NCBI RefSeq assembly: GCF_905220415.1
Contig: NC_059539.1
Location: 8,060,001-8,124,000 of the forward strand
DNA from: Colias croceus
Taxonomy: Eukaryota > Arthropoda > Insecta > Lepidoptera > Pieridae
Length of the DNA stretch: 64,000 bases
Direction: 5' to 3'
The notes below the pieces were generated by a model. The model did not search any database and had not been told where the DNA came from. It saw only the letters and a program-made list of their open reading frames with translations. How positions within the stretch are numbered: position 1 is the first letter of the stretch; every line of letters begins with the position of its first letter. This document shows, piece by piece, positions 12,782 to 25,673 of the stretch. Made by a program: the position numbers and the translations under genes.

Positions 12782-15700
12782 AATGTCCCGTATTCTCGAC
12801 TAAAAACTACCGCTATTCGTATTCATATATTATGAAAAATAAAAAATAATATAATTATTATAGTTAATATTGAAACTTTTTTTATGTAATTTATTTAATA
12901 AAAAATTGAATACAATTATTTTGTCCATATATAACTTTAGTAGGCAGGTACTTTATGTAATAAAAGAATTTAAATAAAAATTAAAACTTGACTTCTCATT
13001 TATGTATATGTATAGCCTACGTCCGCGTCACTACCGCCACTAACATAATAATTCAGATCATTGCAATGAAACCTCACAACTCAAAATCGGTCCAACGGTT
13101 TATACTGCAGGGCGTGTCAAAGAAATATTATACATACATCCATAAACTCGAAAAACATAACCCTCTTTTTTCCGTAGTTGGGGAAAAATTTGGGAAATTT
13201 TTCAATATCTGGCAACATTACACGCACACAGAAGCACCGTGTACGTACAGTGCAGCGGCGAAATGACAGCACACATAGCTTTATTGAAAATGACGATAAA
13301 TTATTCGGTTTAGTTCGGCAACGCTCCATCTGTCTTTTATTTTGTAATCTAAGGTTTCAAGTATAGTGATGACTATGGCTACTTAGCCACATTTCGACAT
13401 GCCGCTCTTGGAGCGCTTTTAGCCTACACCTTTGTACTAATAATATCACATTCGATATTATTGAGATCATTTTGAAGTAAATGACAAAACACTAGATTGT
13501 CTTTACTATAACAAGCCTCTTTTCTTCTATTTTAAAATAAATAAAATTTCGGGTAATAACGCCCGAGAGACGAGACTTCCCAGTTAGGTTGAACATTTGA
13601 ACGTTGGCTAAAATATGTTTATGATAATATAACTCGAAACATGTAAATACTTACTTATGTATCGTTTAAAAAGTTTTATTTATTTTTTACTTATAAACGA
13701 TAAAATACACGTCGAGATCGTTCGTTTTAGTAGTACTTTTATTTTACAATTAATAATGTACTTTGAAATTAATTTTAGAATTATCGTAGCGTCATGAAGA
13801 ATACTCGGTTATACAGTCATATTTTTTCCAAAAAAAAAATACAAACATGATTTTTTTTATAAATGCAAAATTTTTTGTATTTTTTCTCAATCATTTAATG
13901 CTAGTTACAAACAAGTCAAAATATCGTGTTCATCCCACATTAACTAAAGTTTCTTATAATACTCACATAAATACTAATTCTTATTCATAAAACTATACGC
14001 TGTTAACTATTGAAGTTTTTTCAAATTTTAGTGATAAAGTCAAGCATTCAACAGTTATTGGCTTATAGTTATGAACAAGAATGTAATAAAAAAACATAAT
14101 ATTGGTAACTAATAGATTTAGGTATAACATGATAGCACTTATAATTAATATTATAAAAAATGTACCCAGAATTGAATAAAATGGTCTATAATAATTATGA
14201 TGTTCATCATCATATTTTAATATTTGTTGTATTCATTATCTATGAAAAACCGTTTTTTTTATTCATGAAATATTTAAATTTAAAATGGTGATTAACCAAA
14301 CTATCCCTATCATGCTAGTCCCTACTAAAACTAAAACTACAAAAAAATACAACCAAAAAAAAGGTACAAAGAAATTAATTTGAGCCATACCCATCGTCAC
14401 AGAGAAGAAACTTACAAGAATATTAGTACTATTAGAAATAATGAAAATTCATATTTAAACATTATATAGGTGGTTTTATGAACATTTAACAGTCTATTTT
14501 ATTATTTTATTTAATATATACCTCATAAGACAAGATTTACAGATATAAGATTTTAAAGTTATCACTTTTTATTTCTATTTAAAAGCAAGCATAGTAAACG
14601 AAAAATGCGAATTTCTTTGGAAAATGAATAAAAAGTTATAATATCTTTCAATCTAGTAGTACAATAAGCATATATATTAATAAACGTTTATATACCAAAA
14701 TGTACCAAGTATGAAATCTAAATACAACAAAAAATACAACTACATTTTTTTTATTACTGAAATCCAAAGAAATGATAATTTTGAATATGCTTCAACTTCG
14801 ACAACCGTGCTTGAACGCAAAAGTAGGCACAAATTACTACGCTCTATAAAACCACTTACAATTTAGACGTTATAAGAATTTAATATGAATAAAGTGAAAA
14901 TTGTGTTTTGAGTCGAGTAATTGTGAATATTTATCTTACGGGAATATATTTTACTACAGATTTAGATAACTCGTATAATAAATACGTAGATATGCAGATG
15001 TGTATGTGTAACAATTAATGTAAGAAAATTCTCTTCTATTTTACAAAAACACGTATTTTTATTATGGTGCAGTGATTTCCTATGTGAACATCAACTCCTA
15101 CTAAATATTTTTTTATATACGAGAAAATATAAGGACACAACACATATAATATCAGTTATAGAGTAAGACTGCAATACAAAGTCAGTTTTATTATCAATTA
15201 CATATAGTATATATTTGTTTAATGAAAAAATATAGCGCGATTCTAACAATTTAATTAAACTAAGCAACTAATACGAACCCTGTTTATGTCTGCCGCCATC
15301 GTTCATAAAATTACATCTAGAACAATGAACTATCATGGAAAAATATTTATACTACATATGTATTTGCAAATCACAAATTTATCTAAATCTAAATCAGACA
15401 TCGTAGTGAAGCAAAATATGAATAAAAAATTATAGAAAACGTCAAATCCGAAACGAAAGGAACATTTTATGTTAATTTATTTAAAAAAATAGGAACCAAG
15501 TTTTTCACAAAAAATTAGTATGAATATATAAATAAAATAACACATTAGGACGTTTTCAATAATTAAATTTCAATCGTACTTTGTTAATTTAGTATATAAG
15601 ATAAGAAATATACAACAGCTAAGTCGGTCTAAATGAGAGTTTAATCTTTCGGTATTTATGATATTGAGTAATATTAAGAAAGATATGAAAATGTTGGCTA

Positions 15701-16069
15701 TCAATGTGTAATTTACATACTACAGAACGAGATAGTGAAAATTTAAGTAATATAAAAAATTGTAATGAATTCTAAGAACCAACTTTCATTAGTAAAACAC
15801 TTTTTCTCAGAAATTTATACTTTGTATAGAGCGCATAAAACTTTTACTGTTCCATCATAAAACTGAGAAAAAAGTGACCGTCCGTAGCACCATGTTTTTA
15901 AAAGAAACGTATACGACTTATATCTGTGTATATTTCTAGCAATGTTAAAAAGTGAGATTTCCTTAATACGATAATCATTATTATTAATTTATAACAGTGT
16001 AAGACCTTATTTCTCAATCGTGAAGTAATATTACTTGAATATTAAAAGATATAATGACCATCTCTTTCT
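12782..16069. other. AT-rich non-coding region
   Basis: No gene or RNA is recognised. Around 12990-13370 there is a patch of more balanced composition with short open frames on both strands. Its phrases (for example CGGTCCAACGGTTTATACTG) look like decayed insect repeat DNA rather than coding sequence. From 13400 to 16070 the DNA is very AT-rich with many A and T runs, and I see no structure in it. Confidence 0.5.
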
Positions 16070-16075
16070 TTTATT
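16070..16075 (-). terminator. Candidate Schip1 poly(A) signal
   Basis: The first AATAAA on the minus strand after the Schip1 stop codon, about 590 bases downstream. Using it would give a 3' UTR that contains the MITE at 16376-16576. An ATTAAA variant lies inside that MITE near 16508 and could be used instead. Confidence 0.4.
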
Positions 16076-16375
16076 TTCAATAACATGAGACAGCAATACG
16101 TTATTTTGTGTAACCCTCACTAAGATATTGAGAAATAGAGTCTAATATAGGCATAATTTGTTGGTACGTAATTTTCTACATGTAATGGAAGTGCAAATTA
16201 CAAATGAACACTGGTAATAAAATTGGTACTAAATTGATACTCGCTTTACAATAGAGTATGAGTACGACATAATATATATTTTTAAATGTATACGAAATAC
16301 AAGTTTATATACAACAATCTAGTTCCATGCAAAATTGTACTATTAGCGTTACATTTGTCGCCTACAGTTTGCGTA

Positions 16376-16576
16376 ATGGGCCTTGCTGCACAATGGGCAG
16401 CGTTGGCCCAACAAATGATCGTCGATGTTTGCCACCATTATGGCGATTATGTATAAACATCTACAATGACAACTGATACGACGATAGTGTATTAAATTGT
16501 CTATAAAATTTAATCCCTCTACACTATCGTGATTTCCTCTACTCGCCCAACGCTGCCCATTGTGAAGAGGGCCCAT
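16376..16576. mobile_element. ~200-bp MITE in the Schip1 3' UTR
   Basis: Both ends begin ATGGGCC and share the inverted block ACAATGGGCAGCGTTGG. Inside sits a second inverted pair, CGATAGTGTA and TACACTATCG, around an AT-rich centre. The nested palindromes, the ~200-bp size and the absence of coding sequence fit a miniature inverted-repeat transposable element. It starts about 90 bases past the Schip1 stop codon, so it is probably transcribed as part of that 3' UTR. Confidence 0.75.
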
Positions 16577-16663
16577 ATTTTTTTAAACATAAACGGTAAT
16601 ATACAGATAACAAGAGCAGGCCCGCAATAATCAGCGTAGAACTAATGCTTAACATACATGCAG

Positions 16664-19600
16664 TTATTTGTGCACGAGAGACGTGAGCCTCCTAACTCCG
16701 GATTTTGCCGCAATGCCTTTGGATTTCTTGGTCTGCTCCTTTACACCGCTGGAAAAAAATGACCATGTTTTTCACATATTTATACGAGTGATTACGTCGT
16801 GTTATTCAATAAAAAACAAAACTAAGAATAGCTAACCGAAAATAATACAGTAACTATTTACTGCAGCCTTCTTGAATTTGGCGTTTTTGAGATCTGTGCA
16901 AATATTGTAATTATTTATATTGTATTTATTCCACTAGAATAATTTTCTCCGCGCAATATATTTCCTTCATCACTAAATGTAACACAAATGTACATTTTAT
17001 CAGTAACAGGTGTTGTAATTGTGTATAAAATATGTAGGCATTTGGTTAACTTATTTTTTTTTTTTTTAGAATAAGGGTGTGTGTTAAAGAAACATCTAAA
17101 GGGCTTAAGTGACTTAACTTATATTATGTCAATTCATCTTGTCATGGCTTCTTAAACCTTAAATTGGACAAACAATAAGAATTATTTAAACCAGGCTTAA
17201 AAAAATCAGATTATGTAATAATTAATCATAATATAATAAACAAAGAAATATTCTTACAGGTACCGGGTGAGATCTTCAATGTCAACGAGCATCGAGTCCT
17301 GTCCCATGTGCAGTTCGTCGCGCGCCATCAGCAGTTTTACCAGGGTGTCGTTCAAAGATTCTATCTGGGAGTGCAGTTCGTTCACTATTACCTGAAATAT
17401 AAAAGATGTTATTTAATTTTTTCTTTTGATAAGAAAATATTAGGACGAAAAAGTTACGACCGCCATATTTTGTTATAATGTATCGAGAAGAATAAGGCAT
17501 TAATAAATTAATTAAAATATAACAGTTTAACAGTAGTTTTCATGAAGGCATGAAGACAGTTTTCAAGTTGTGATTGATATAGGTAGATATTATGAACACT
17601 AATTGTTTGAATCGTAACGTAATAACTAATAAGTGCAATAATAATTTTGTTTCATTCTTGCAAGCCTTTAATAGACACATCTAAATCAACATTATTATTT
17701 ATTATATTAAAATGTTTGTAAGATTGGCCTTTTTGGCCATTATTTTTCAAAAACTACATAGGTAGTACATGTACTCTAAAATTCGGTCGCATTAGTTATA
17801 CTAATTGGTTTTCTTTTGTAAAAACAAATACAATGCTTATTGTTTGACGATACTACGCGTGACTCGACCAAGCTAATCGTGAAAAATACATGAAGGTCAT
17901 GCGATAGCGCAATAATTGTAAACATTTGTATTCGAAAAGGCCGCACTGTATATTTGTATTTTCATAACTGACTCTGTTATATTTTATTGTTAATAATACT
18001 TTTTATTTCTACAATAATCCTTGAACCGAAATCTAAAGTAACATTTATTTAATTTATATAGACATAAGACTGATGTTATGTTTAAACAAATAAGCTTCAA
18101 AATTACTAGACCAAATGAAAAAAATCTTTCGTCAGATGACAGCTGCATTATTGCTGAGCGACAAAAGTTTTATTTGTTTTTGCCTAGTCAAAGGTTTACC
18201 AGAGCGCATCCGTAGTGGTAGTGAAGTATATTTCAAAATTGATTTTAAATTTTCATTATAATTAGTTACTAGAAACCATAATATAATTTATATTTAATTT
18301 AATGATTATAATAATTTGAGTTTAAACACGACTGGATTAGTTTAAGTCTTATGAGCAGTTTTTTTGTTACTAAATATAAAAAGTAGCATAAATTATTACT
18401 GACGCGTTACGATAACAATCTTACTTATTTTCACAGCCATAATTTAGTGTTTAGTAACCATTTCTTTTAGCCTCGATTTACTGTTAGAACATTCAAAAAC
18501 TATAATAATACAAGATAAAATGACATAGATTATGATACTTCTTATGATTACAGAAGATAATTCGCAATAGGCAACTGGTATATTATAATAAAATTTAATG
18601 TTTTATGAGAAATTTTCATAGTTACAGCAAAGGGTTTCCACTTCTTTCGTAGACTTTTTTTTTACATCGAAAGCAAAGTAATATTATGTCGGGAAGTAAA
18701 TAATAAAAATAATTGGACATTAAAGTTTTATAATAAGGAAAAGTCCGACATAAAATACTGTAATGAGGATTAAGGATAATTTTAAAATTTTCAAGAATTA
18801 TTAATTATAGATATGTTGGATATATTATACACAAAGTTGTTATTTTGTTGTGGGGAAGATAGCCTGTTTAATAAGCTTTTAATAGGTTTTATCAGCTACT
18901 TTGAAGAAGTTGCATCTATGGATCATTTTTAAATTCTAGCCAGCCATTCTACATTCACAGACAACAAAACTACAGAAAAATTATCTGTATTCATAAGTTA
19001 ATATTCACCTGCAACTGAGCTATATTCATATCAGTAAGTATTTGTCGGGAAACACGGCGGCGGTCTGGGGCCAGAGGAACGTTTGCCTTCTCCATACTGC
19101 GTCGCAACATTTCTGTCACAGGCGATACAGGCCGACTACGACGTTCATGCTGAAATAAACACGCCATTTTGTTAGAGCAACTTAATTAAATTTGGCATAA
19201 AGAAATAAATAACATAAGAACTAAACATATAGGGTTATTATTGAGAATAGCCCTGGTATCAAACTATGCATTTTTTTTTTTTGTTGGAAACGCAGACATC
19301 CTAGATAAATAAAACCTACATAATACAACTTTATGTTGCTTGTTTCTTACAATATATCAAAAAGTTGCTTATTTTTTAAATAAATATATAACAATCAGCA
19401 TCATCATATCTATAACCACAATCATTCAACAATTACCATTTTACATAAAAAAGAGCAGAAGCTACGAATAGACAACCTTCCAGTTTTTATGCAAACCTCA
19501 GTAAAAATATTAGCATTTAGAGATAAGAGAATCTGATAACAATGAATAGTTATTTATTTAAATTGACTATAGCAGTTTTACAAGCTATTAAAATATTTTT

Positions 19601-21158
19601 TAACAATTTCAAAATGAACAAAAGTCTCCGATTACCAATTTTTCATTCTGAATGTACATAAAATGGTTCTGAAACAAAATCATTAGGAACAAACGTGCCT
19701 CCAACTTACATACATCTAAAAATGCAAATAAATACTACAAAAAGATAATAATTACCTCCATTTGTATCCGAGCCATTTCCTTAGCTTGTGCCAAAGCAAT
19801 CCTAGCTTCAGTTTGCAAGGTTGATTGCAGAGCATAGAAGTCCGATTCCTTCAATTCAATGTGATTCAGAGATTGTGAAGAGCGCGATTTGGATGACTTT
19901 GATATGAACGACCCTGGATTGAATTTGAAACCTAAACACAAACATTGGTTAGAAATTATATCAATTCAAAGATATTATTTAATCAACATTAGCTTTGATA
20001 CAATCATACTATAATAATATGTAAAATTCTGAGGTTAAGTTATCAAAATAGTTACAATAATAATGATCACACAGCACTGCACACACAAAATACACAAGCC
20101 CACAAACTAATATACAATGGAAACCGAATAATTCATTAGTCAACTGTTACTGAATCCCATAAAAAATATCATAAGGTCCAAATAAATATTATAGAAAAAT
20201 GCAAAATTCTTACCGCTTTGTACAGTATTTATTTTGTCATTTCTTGTAATGTTCACAGACAGAGGTCTCGTCTGATAGGGATGGTTAAAACTACTCTTGC
20301 TAAATAAACTTGACCGTGACAAACTTTTTGTGTCGGAATGTAGATTTCTATCCAAATCTGAAGTCTGTGATTCATTATCTGAAGCTGTTTCATTCATGAA
20401 ACAAATTTGTAAATTCTTGCCTGTATTGACAACACAAAAGCACAATCAGCCATTGTAGAAAGCATAAACCTTCACCATTTGTAATTATTCACAGAAAAAA
20501 AAGAGTGTTCCACACAAGCCCACCAAGCTTCCATAAAAATCAATGATACCAAAATTATTGAATGTTAATGAATTTTCAAGTTTTGTAAAATTTTACCCAA
20601 TACCATAGTGAATATAATGATAGTTTAAGATACTTACCATTTTGTAAGCGTGAATGTAAACTAGGCTTCTTTCCTGGACGATCTACATGACCCAAACTGT
20701 AATATTCATCTGTATCTACACCCATTGCTAACCTTTTTCGTATCTCTTCTCTGTCATTGCGTTTCTGTAACAGAGAGGAATTATTAATATGTTGACAATG
20801 GCTCTCAAACTTTACTTCAAATAAAAGATAAACACTGTACTTTTCTATCAAATGCATCATGATCTTGTATCGAGATTATTTTGGTGAATTTATACAATAT
20901 ATCATGATTATTGTCGGATATTAGAGGCCACTCAATTTCAGTTTGAGCATATTCCCCTCCACTTATAACTCTAGGACTAATAGCAGAATTATCACAATAG
21001 TTCACATTCAATTTTGGTTCATTTAGTTTAATTTTTGATTTAAATATACTGCGTTTAGTATATTTGGGTTTCTCGTTGCTGTCTTTGTGTTTGTCAGACG
21101 TTTGAACAGATGGTTGGCTAAATTTTCTTTTAATATTTGCTAAAATATTCTCAAACAT
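16664..21158 (-). CDS. Schip1: Schip1 short form from an alternative first exon
   Basis: A 106-codon exon (21158-20841) begins with ATG, has an in-frame TAA shortly upstream, and ends ...AFDRK at a GTACAG donor in phase 0. It therefore joins exactly to the KRNDREE exon (20764-20638) and the shared exons beyond, giving 395 residues. Its start, MFENILANIKRKF, is basic and amphipathic. Mammalian SCHIP1 also has several alternative first exons spliced to the same conserved C-terminal half, which supports this reading. The sequence before the ATG lacks a good polypyrimidine tract, so use as a cassette exon in the long form is less likely, though phase would allow it. The form lacks the acidic linker and the DVYNIE block but keeps the NDREE, helix and coiled-coil regions. 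Confidence 0.75.
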
Positions 21159-24100
21159 CTTAAAACTATTCAGTCTTCGTTACTTTTTGGCAAAATAAAT
21201 GGCACAAGTTCGATTAATTAATATTACAAATTTTAAACAATATTGAAAGTTATAATAATTTAAATAAGTGGTATAATTTCGTTGAGATAAATAATATCAA
21301 GCCTCTTGTCAATTCTGTCAATAATATGCGGATTTGATGTTTGACACAATTTGTCATTTAGGGCAAGGACAAGAGTGTTCTATTTTTTTTGTACTGTGCT
21401 CTTTCATCTTTGGTGCGTACAATGCCGTAAAATTAAAAAAAAAAGAAAAAATAAAAACTTACGAGACAACAAATGTTATCAACAGATTCATGATTATCGT
21501 ATGTAATCGTATACAAATCTAAAAGAAACCTTGTGTCCTTTTTGTAATGTCTTTGTTCTGGATTAAAATAAGGTAATGACGCCATCACAATAAACTTATG
21601 ACACTATAACTTAGTTTATGAGCCAATCCGTAACGTTAAACCCGGGTTATGAAAATGTTAAAACTAAACAAGTTTATAAGACTGCTCGCTTGCGTCGTTG
21701 AATCACAGTAGAAAGGCTCGCGCGCTCCAACTTGGATTGGTAATTTTAACAGTTAGGTATTATAATGAATAGGTAGTGAGACGTGATTCGCATGTGTATG
21801 TGTGCATGCACCGTTACTTTATTAGGCGCTTATTTTAAAATATAAGTACTAAATAAGCACTTGTCTTTCAAATTATTTAAATTTATATAGACCGCATGAT
21901 ATTATTTTAAGTATTTACCCGTCTTTCTGCTTCTTTTGCCGCCTTTATATGGTTTTCGATAGCGTCAATATCTAGTTTCGGTAGAGCTGTTTCTATATTG
22001 TAAACATCAAAGCTCTCTGAAAGAAAAAAATAGTATTTAGGTAATTAATTCTAATCCTCGGGCCTTGTGTGTGTAATACCTACATATTATATTTCTCGAA
22101 CATATTGATGTTAAATTCTAATACAAATAAAAAAATATAGGTACATCTATTACCTATACTCTGTCCATCGATCGTCGAAGGATAGAAAACAAATCCAAAA
22201 TAAAAGTACAAATAGGGACGGTATTAGATATCGACATTAGTCTACTACGTCATACGAAATCACATGAAACCTCTTTTATATATCATAGCATGAAACAGTA
22301 TATTGCATCACAGTTCCTGCAGTTTCATTTGAGCATTACAAAGTAAAATATATTATGTATCTATACATTTATAATCGTTTGCAATTAGGTAGGTACTTGA
22401 GTAATCACCATTATTTATGACTTACCAAAATCGCTGTCAGCTATTACATTATCTTGTTGGACGGATTTGTTCATTTGAGCGTTACAATTAGACTTTCCTG
22501 TGGAAGGATCTTTTGTTTCACTGAAAATATGAAAACAGAATATTAAAATATGAATTTTCTTAATGTAAAATTTTCTATATCACTAACCTCATCTTTAATA
22601 GGTACTACCACTGCGTAAACTAATGTGTATTATGTATCTCTACTTTATGCTCATATACGAAATAACAGAGTTCGATAGAGAACTTCATTAGAATGCGTCA
22701 AGTCTATTTCAAAGCTTCGTTGTAACACGCACAATTATAAACATGACGAAAGCTTTATGAATAGGTTCGGTTTACTGAGATAAACAAAATCGTGTACTAC
22801 TGATTACTATATGAAAAAACGTTTGAGTTGAAAAAATTATATTTAACGGTGTCATAGAAATGAAAAATATACGTATCGAAACCGTTTTTAGGGTTCCGTA
22901 GCCAAAATGGCAAAAACGGAACCCTTATAGTTTCGTCATGTCCGTCTGTCCGTCTGTCCGTCTGTCCGTCTGTCACAGCCGATTTACTCGGAAACTATAA
23001 GTACTACAGTGATGAAATTTGATGGGAATATGTGTTGTATGAACCGCTACAAAAATATGACACTAAATAGTAAAAAAAAGAATTGGGGGTGGGGCCCCCC
23101 ATACATGTAACTGAGGGATGAAATTTTTTTTTTCGATGTACATACCCGTGTGGGGTATCAATGGAAAGGTCTTTTAAAATGATATAAAGTTTTCTAAAAA
23201 ACATTTTTCTTAAAGTGAACGGTTTTTGAGATATCAGCTCTCAAAGTCGTAAAAAGTATGTCCCCCCCCCTCTATTTTTATAACTAAGGGGTATAAAATT
23301 CTAAAAAAAATAGAGGTGATGCATGCTAATTAACTCTTTCAACGATTTTTGGTTTGATCAAAGTATCTCTTATAGTTTTTGAGATAGGTTGATTTAACTG
23401 TAATTTATTATATTTGCTGCTACGGAACCCTTTGTGCGCGAGCCCGACTCGCACTTGGCCGGTTTTTAAAGGATGTTAAAATATAATTTGTTCTTCTTAA
23501 TATAATTAAATTGCAAAAATATACAGTTATTTTATTAAATTCATCGTTAAGGTAAGTAAAGTGAACTGGGATGGGTATAATAACAACCTAAAAAATAAAA
23601 ATATCCTATACTCAGATAGTGTGAAAGTAGTATTATATGCGATAATTTATCGTAAGTATTAATAATCAAGTACCTAAATTACGTTACATAATAATAAGTA
23701 TCTCGTACTAATTTATTTTAATTTTCACACTTACTTTTGAGCTTTAATTGTATTTTTATTCAACCCTCGATGGTAATTTAATTTATGTGCTGGTCTGCTA
23801 TTTTCAAAGTGCGTGGTATTTCTAAGGTCTTTTTTTGTTTTAAAACTATTAGTGGAATTATATAAAATTCTGTTTGAATTTGCATCTGTTATTATTGGTC
23901 TCTCAGACCAAAGTTTATCTCGTTCACGCATTTCATTTAATTTTGGTATTATTTTTCTGAGCTCAGTACTCAACTGTTTAATGGTACTTTCAACATTTTG
24001 ACTCAATTTTTCTGTGTCATATTCATCTTCGTTTATATTGATTTCTTCTTTTCCATCCGATAAAACAGCGTCAGTTATATGATTGTTGTTATCAAGCAAC

Positions 24101-25667
24101 AAAAAAGAAGGTCTGCTTAAATTAACTTCTTTTTTCACACTTAATTTATTTTCATTACTAATTTCAGGTGTCTGCTTTGTGTCTGTCGATGAAATATAAT
24201 TTTCAATTTCATCACAAACTTCAGTCTTTACTAGTTTTTTTATAACGCCATTTACAACTTCACTTATATTGTTAATCGTATTTTCTATTGGCTTTTCAAA
24301 ATTGTCTTTTATATCTTTTCGAAGTTCTTCTAGATCATCTTGAATGTTAATATTATAATTAAGTAACTGCTTAATTTCATCTTCAATTTCCTTGTTAAAA
24401 TCGCCAATTATGTCTTTCGTGTTAAAATTATTTTCTATGTCAGTATCAAATGTGGTTATATCACAACTTGTTAATTCTTCATTATTGTTGTTTGTTGAAA
24501 TAGTCTTTATGAGGTCGGGTATATCTTTTTCTGTTCTTGTTTCAATTTTCGTACTAAATGGATTTTGGCTTTCCAATGCTGATAGCTTTATGCATATATC
24601 TTTGCAACTGTTGTTATTATTCATTTCTTCATACTGATCATTGCATTTCATCTGGATGTCGGTAACTTCTGTATCAACGTCGTCGTCAGTCATTTCATTT
24701 TCAGATTGGTAATAATTTTCTATGTTGATGGAATAGTCCTGTAATTTATAAAAAAAAATCATTAAAATAATAAACTTTTTACCTCTTATTAAAGTTGGGT
24801 TTCAGGAAATGTGTCTTAATTTCTTCAAAGTATTCAATGGAAGATTAGTATAAGCGTTACATAACTAGATAATCTTTGGTTGTGGAGGTTTCATTACGTT
24901 GATTTAAATGTTATAGCACTTGACGGGTTTCGTTGTTTAAACAGTTTACTGTGTATTAATTTCATTAATATTAGTACAATTCAAGTAATACCTGTAAAGT
25001 GTGTGCTAAATGCTGGAAACCAGGGTAGTTTGGGTTTACAATACCTCTCGGTACTGGGTGAACGCCGTCGTCCGACATGTCTTCTGTGTCTGATTGGTCC
25101 AAGAAATGCTCTCCATCAAGAGATGCGGAATTAAATAATTCATTTGTTTTTGCTAAAAAATATCATGCAAATTTAGGAAAAATTATATCTTATATAGTTA
25201 GTCCAGATAATACGCGTAGCTTATAACGTTATGAGACTGCGTATCTACATAATACATTTTGAATCTTTAGACACCTTTATATATCTATTAGATATCCGTA
25301 TAGTTTATCCGTAAATTCTGAGCAATGTTTGAACTAAATTATCATCAGTTATACCTGTTAAATATTTTTCAATATTCGTCGTATTTTCAGGAGGAATATT
25401 CTGTGAATTTATTCGGTATTGATGATTACAAACTGCCGTCTCTATGGACCCATCTGTGCCCGAATTTTCAGTTGTGAACAGAATTCTATTATCACCCTTA
25501 TTTGTATTATTACAAATATTGAGTGAATTGCAATTATCTACAATATTGTTGGTTTGATGTAGCGTTGCAGTCTGCCAACTTTCTCTATTTGATTCTTCGT
25601 ATATGAAGTTATCGTTTTTGTTTATAGCTGTTACATTTCCGTTGTCAATTCTATTGAGGATCCTCAT
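16664..25667 (-). CDS. Schip1: Schwannomin-interacting protein 1, long form (11 coding exons)
   Basis: Coding exons on the minus strand, in order: 25667-25355, 25152-24992, 24738-23735, 22520-22426, 22016-21919, 20764-20638, 20420-20214, 19931-19756, 19149-19009, 17391-17258 and 16748-16664. All junctions are GT-AG and all phases close, giving 846 residues. The start ATG lies 6 bases after an acceptor, so a 5' UTR exon is upstream. Conserved blocks are DVYNIETALPKLD (about 528-540), NDREEIRKRLAMG (560-572), GKKPSLHSRLQNGKNLQICF (588-607), the alanine-rich ARIALAQAKEMARIQ helix in exon 8, and a C-terminal coiled coil with VIVNELHSQIESLN and ARDELHMGQDSMLVDIEDLT (about 768-816). These match the SCHIP1 family across animals. 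SCHIP1 binds Merlin (schwannomin); fly Schip1 links Expanded to Tao-1 in Hippo signalling at the cell cortex. Exon 3 (residues about 159-493) is an acidic, Asn- and Lys-rich linker that looks insect-specific and disordered. Confidence 0.93.
21307..21356. promoter_or_regulatory. TGTCAA/TTGACA cluster before the Schip1 short-form start
   Basis: TGTCAA occurs at 21307 and 21316, TTGACA at 21341 and TGTCA at 21352, about 150-200 bases upstream of the short-form ATG at 21158. A similar cluster sits upstream of ASCC1. This is consistent with a promoter-proximal motif, but that role is inferred from position alone. Confidence 0.35.
22889..23467. mobile_element. ~580-bp dispersed lepidopteran repeat in a Schip1 intron
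   Basis: Starts with GGGTTCCGTAGCC and closes with GCTACGGAACCC, followed by GCGCGAGCCCGACTCGCAC. Near its left end is a hairpin between GGGTTCC and GGAACCC (22891-22925) and a short (CCGTCTGT)n microsatellite (about 22940-22975). Repeats with these ends are very abundant in moth and butterfly genomes. It has no coding capacity. It lies in the intron between coding exons 3 and 4 of Schip1. Confidence 0.8.
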
Positions 25668-25673
25668 GATTAC

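Noticed and set aside
12988..13366. Coding region with overlapping open frames on both strands
   Set aside because: The phrases look like decayed repeat DNA, frames are short and no splice sites or motifs support a gene.
23813..24637. Plus-strand open frames of 62 and 81 codons opposite the large Schip1 exon
   Set aside because: Antisense shadows of a long coding exon with biased composition.
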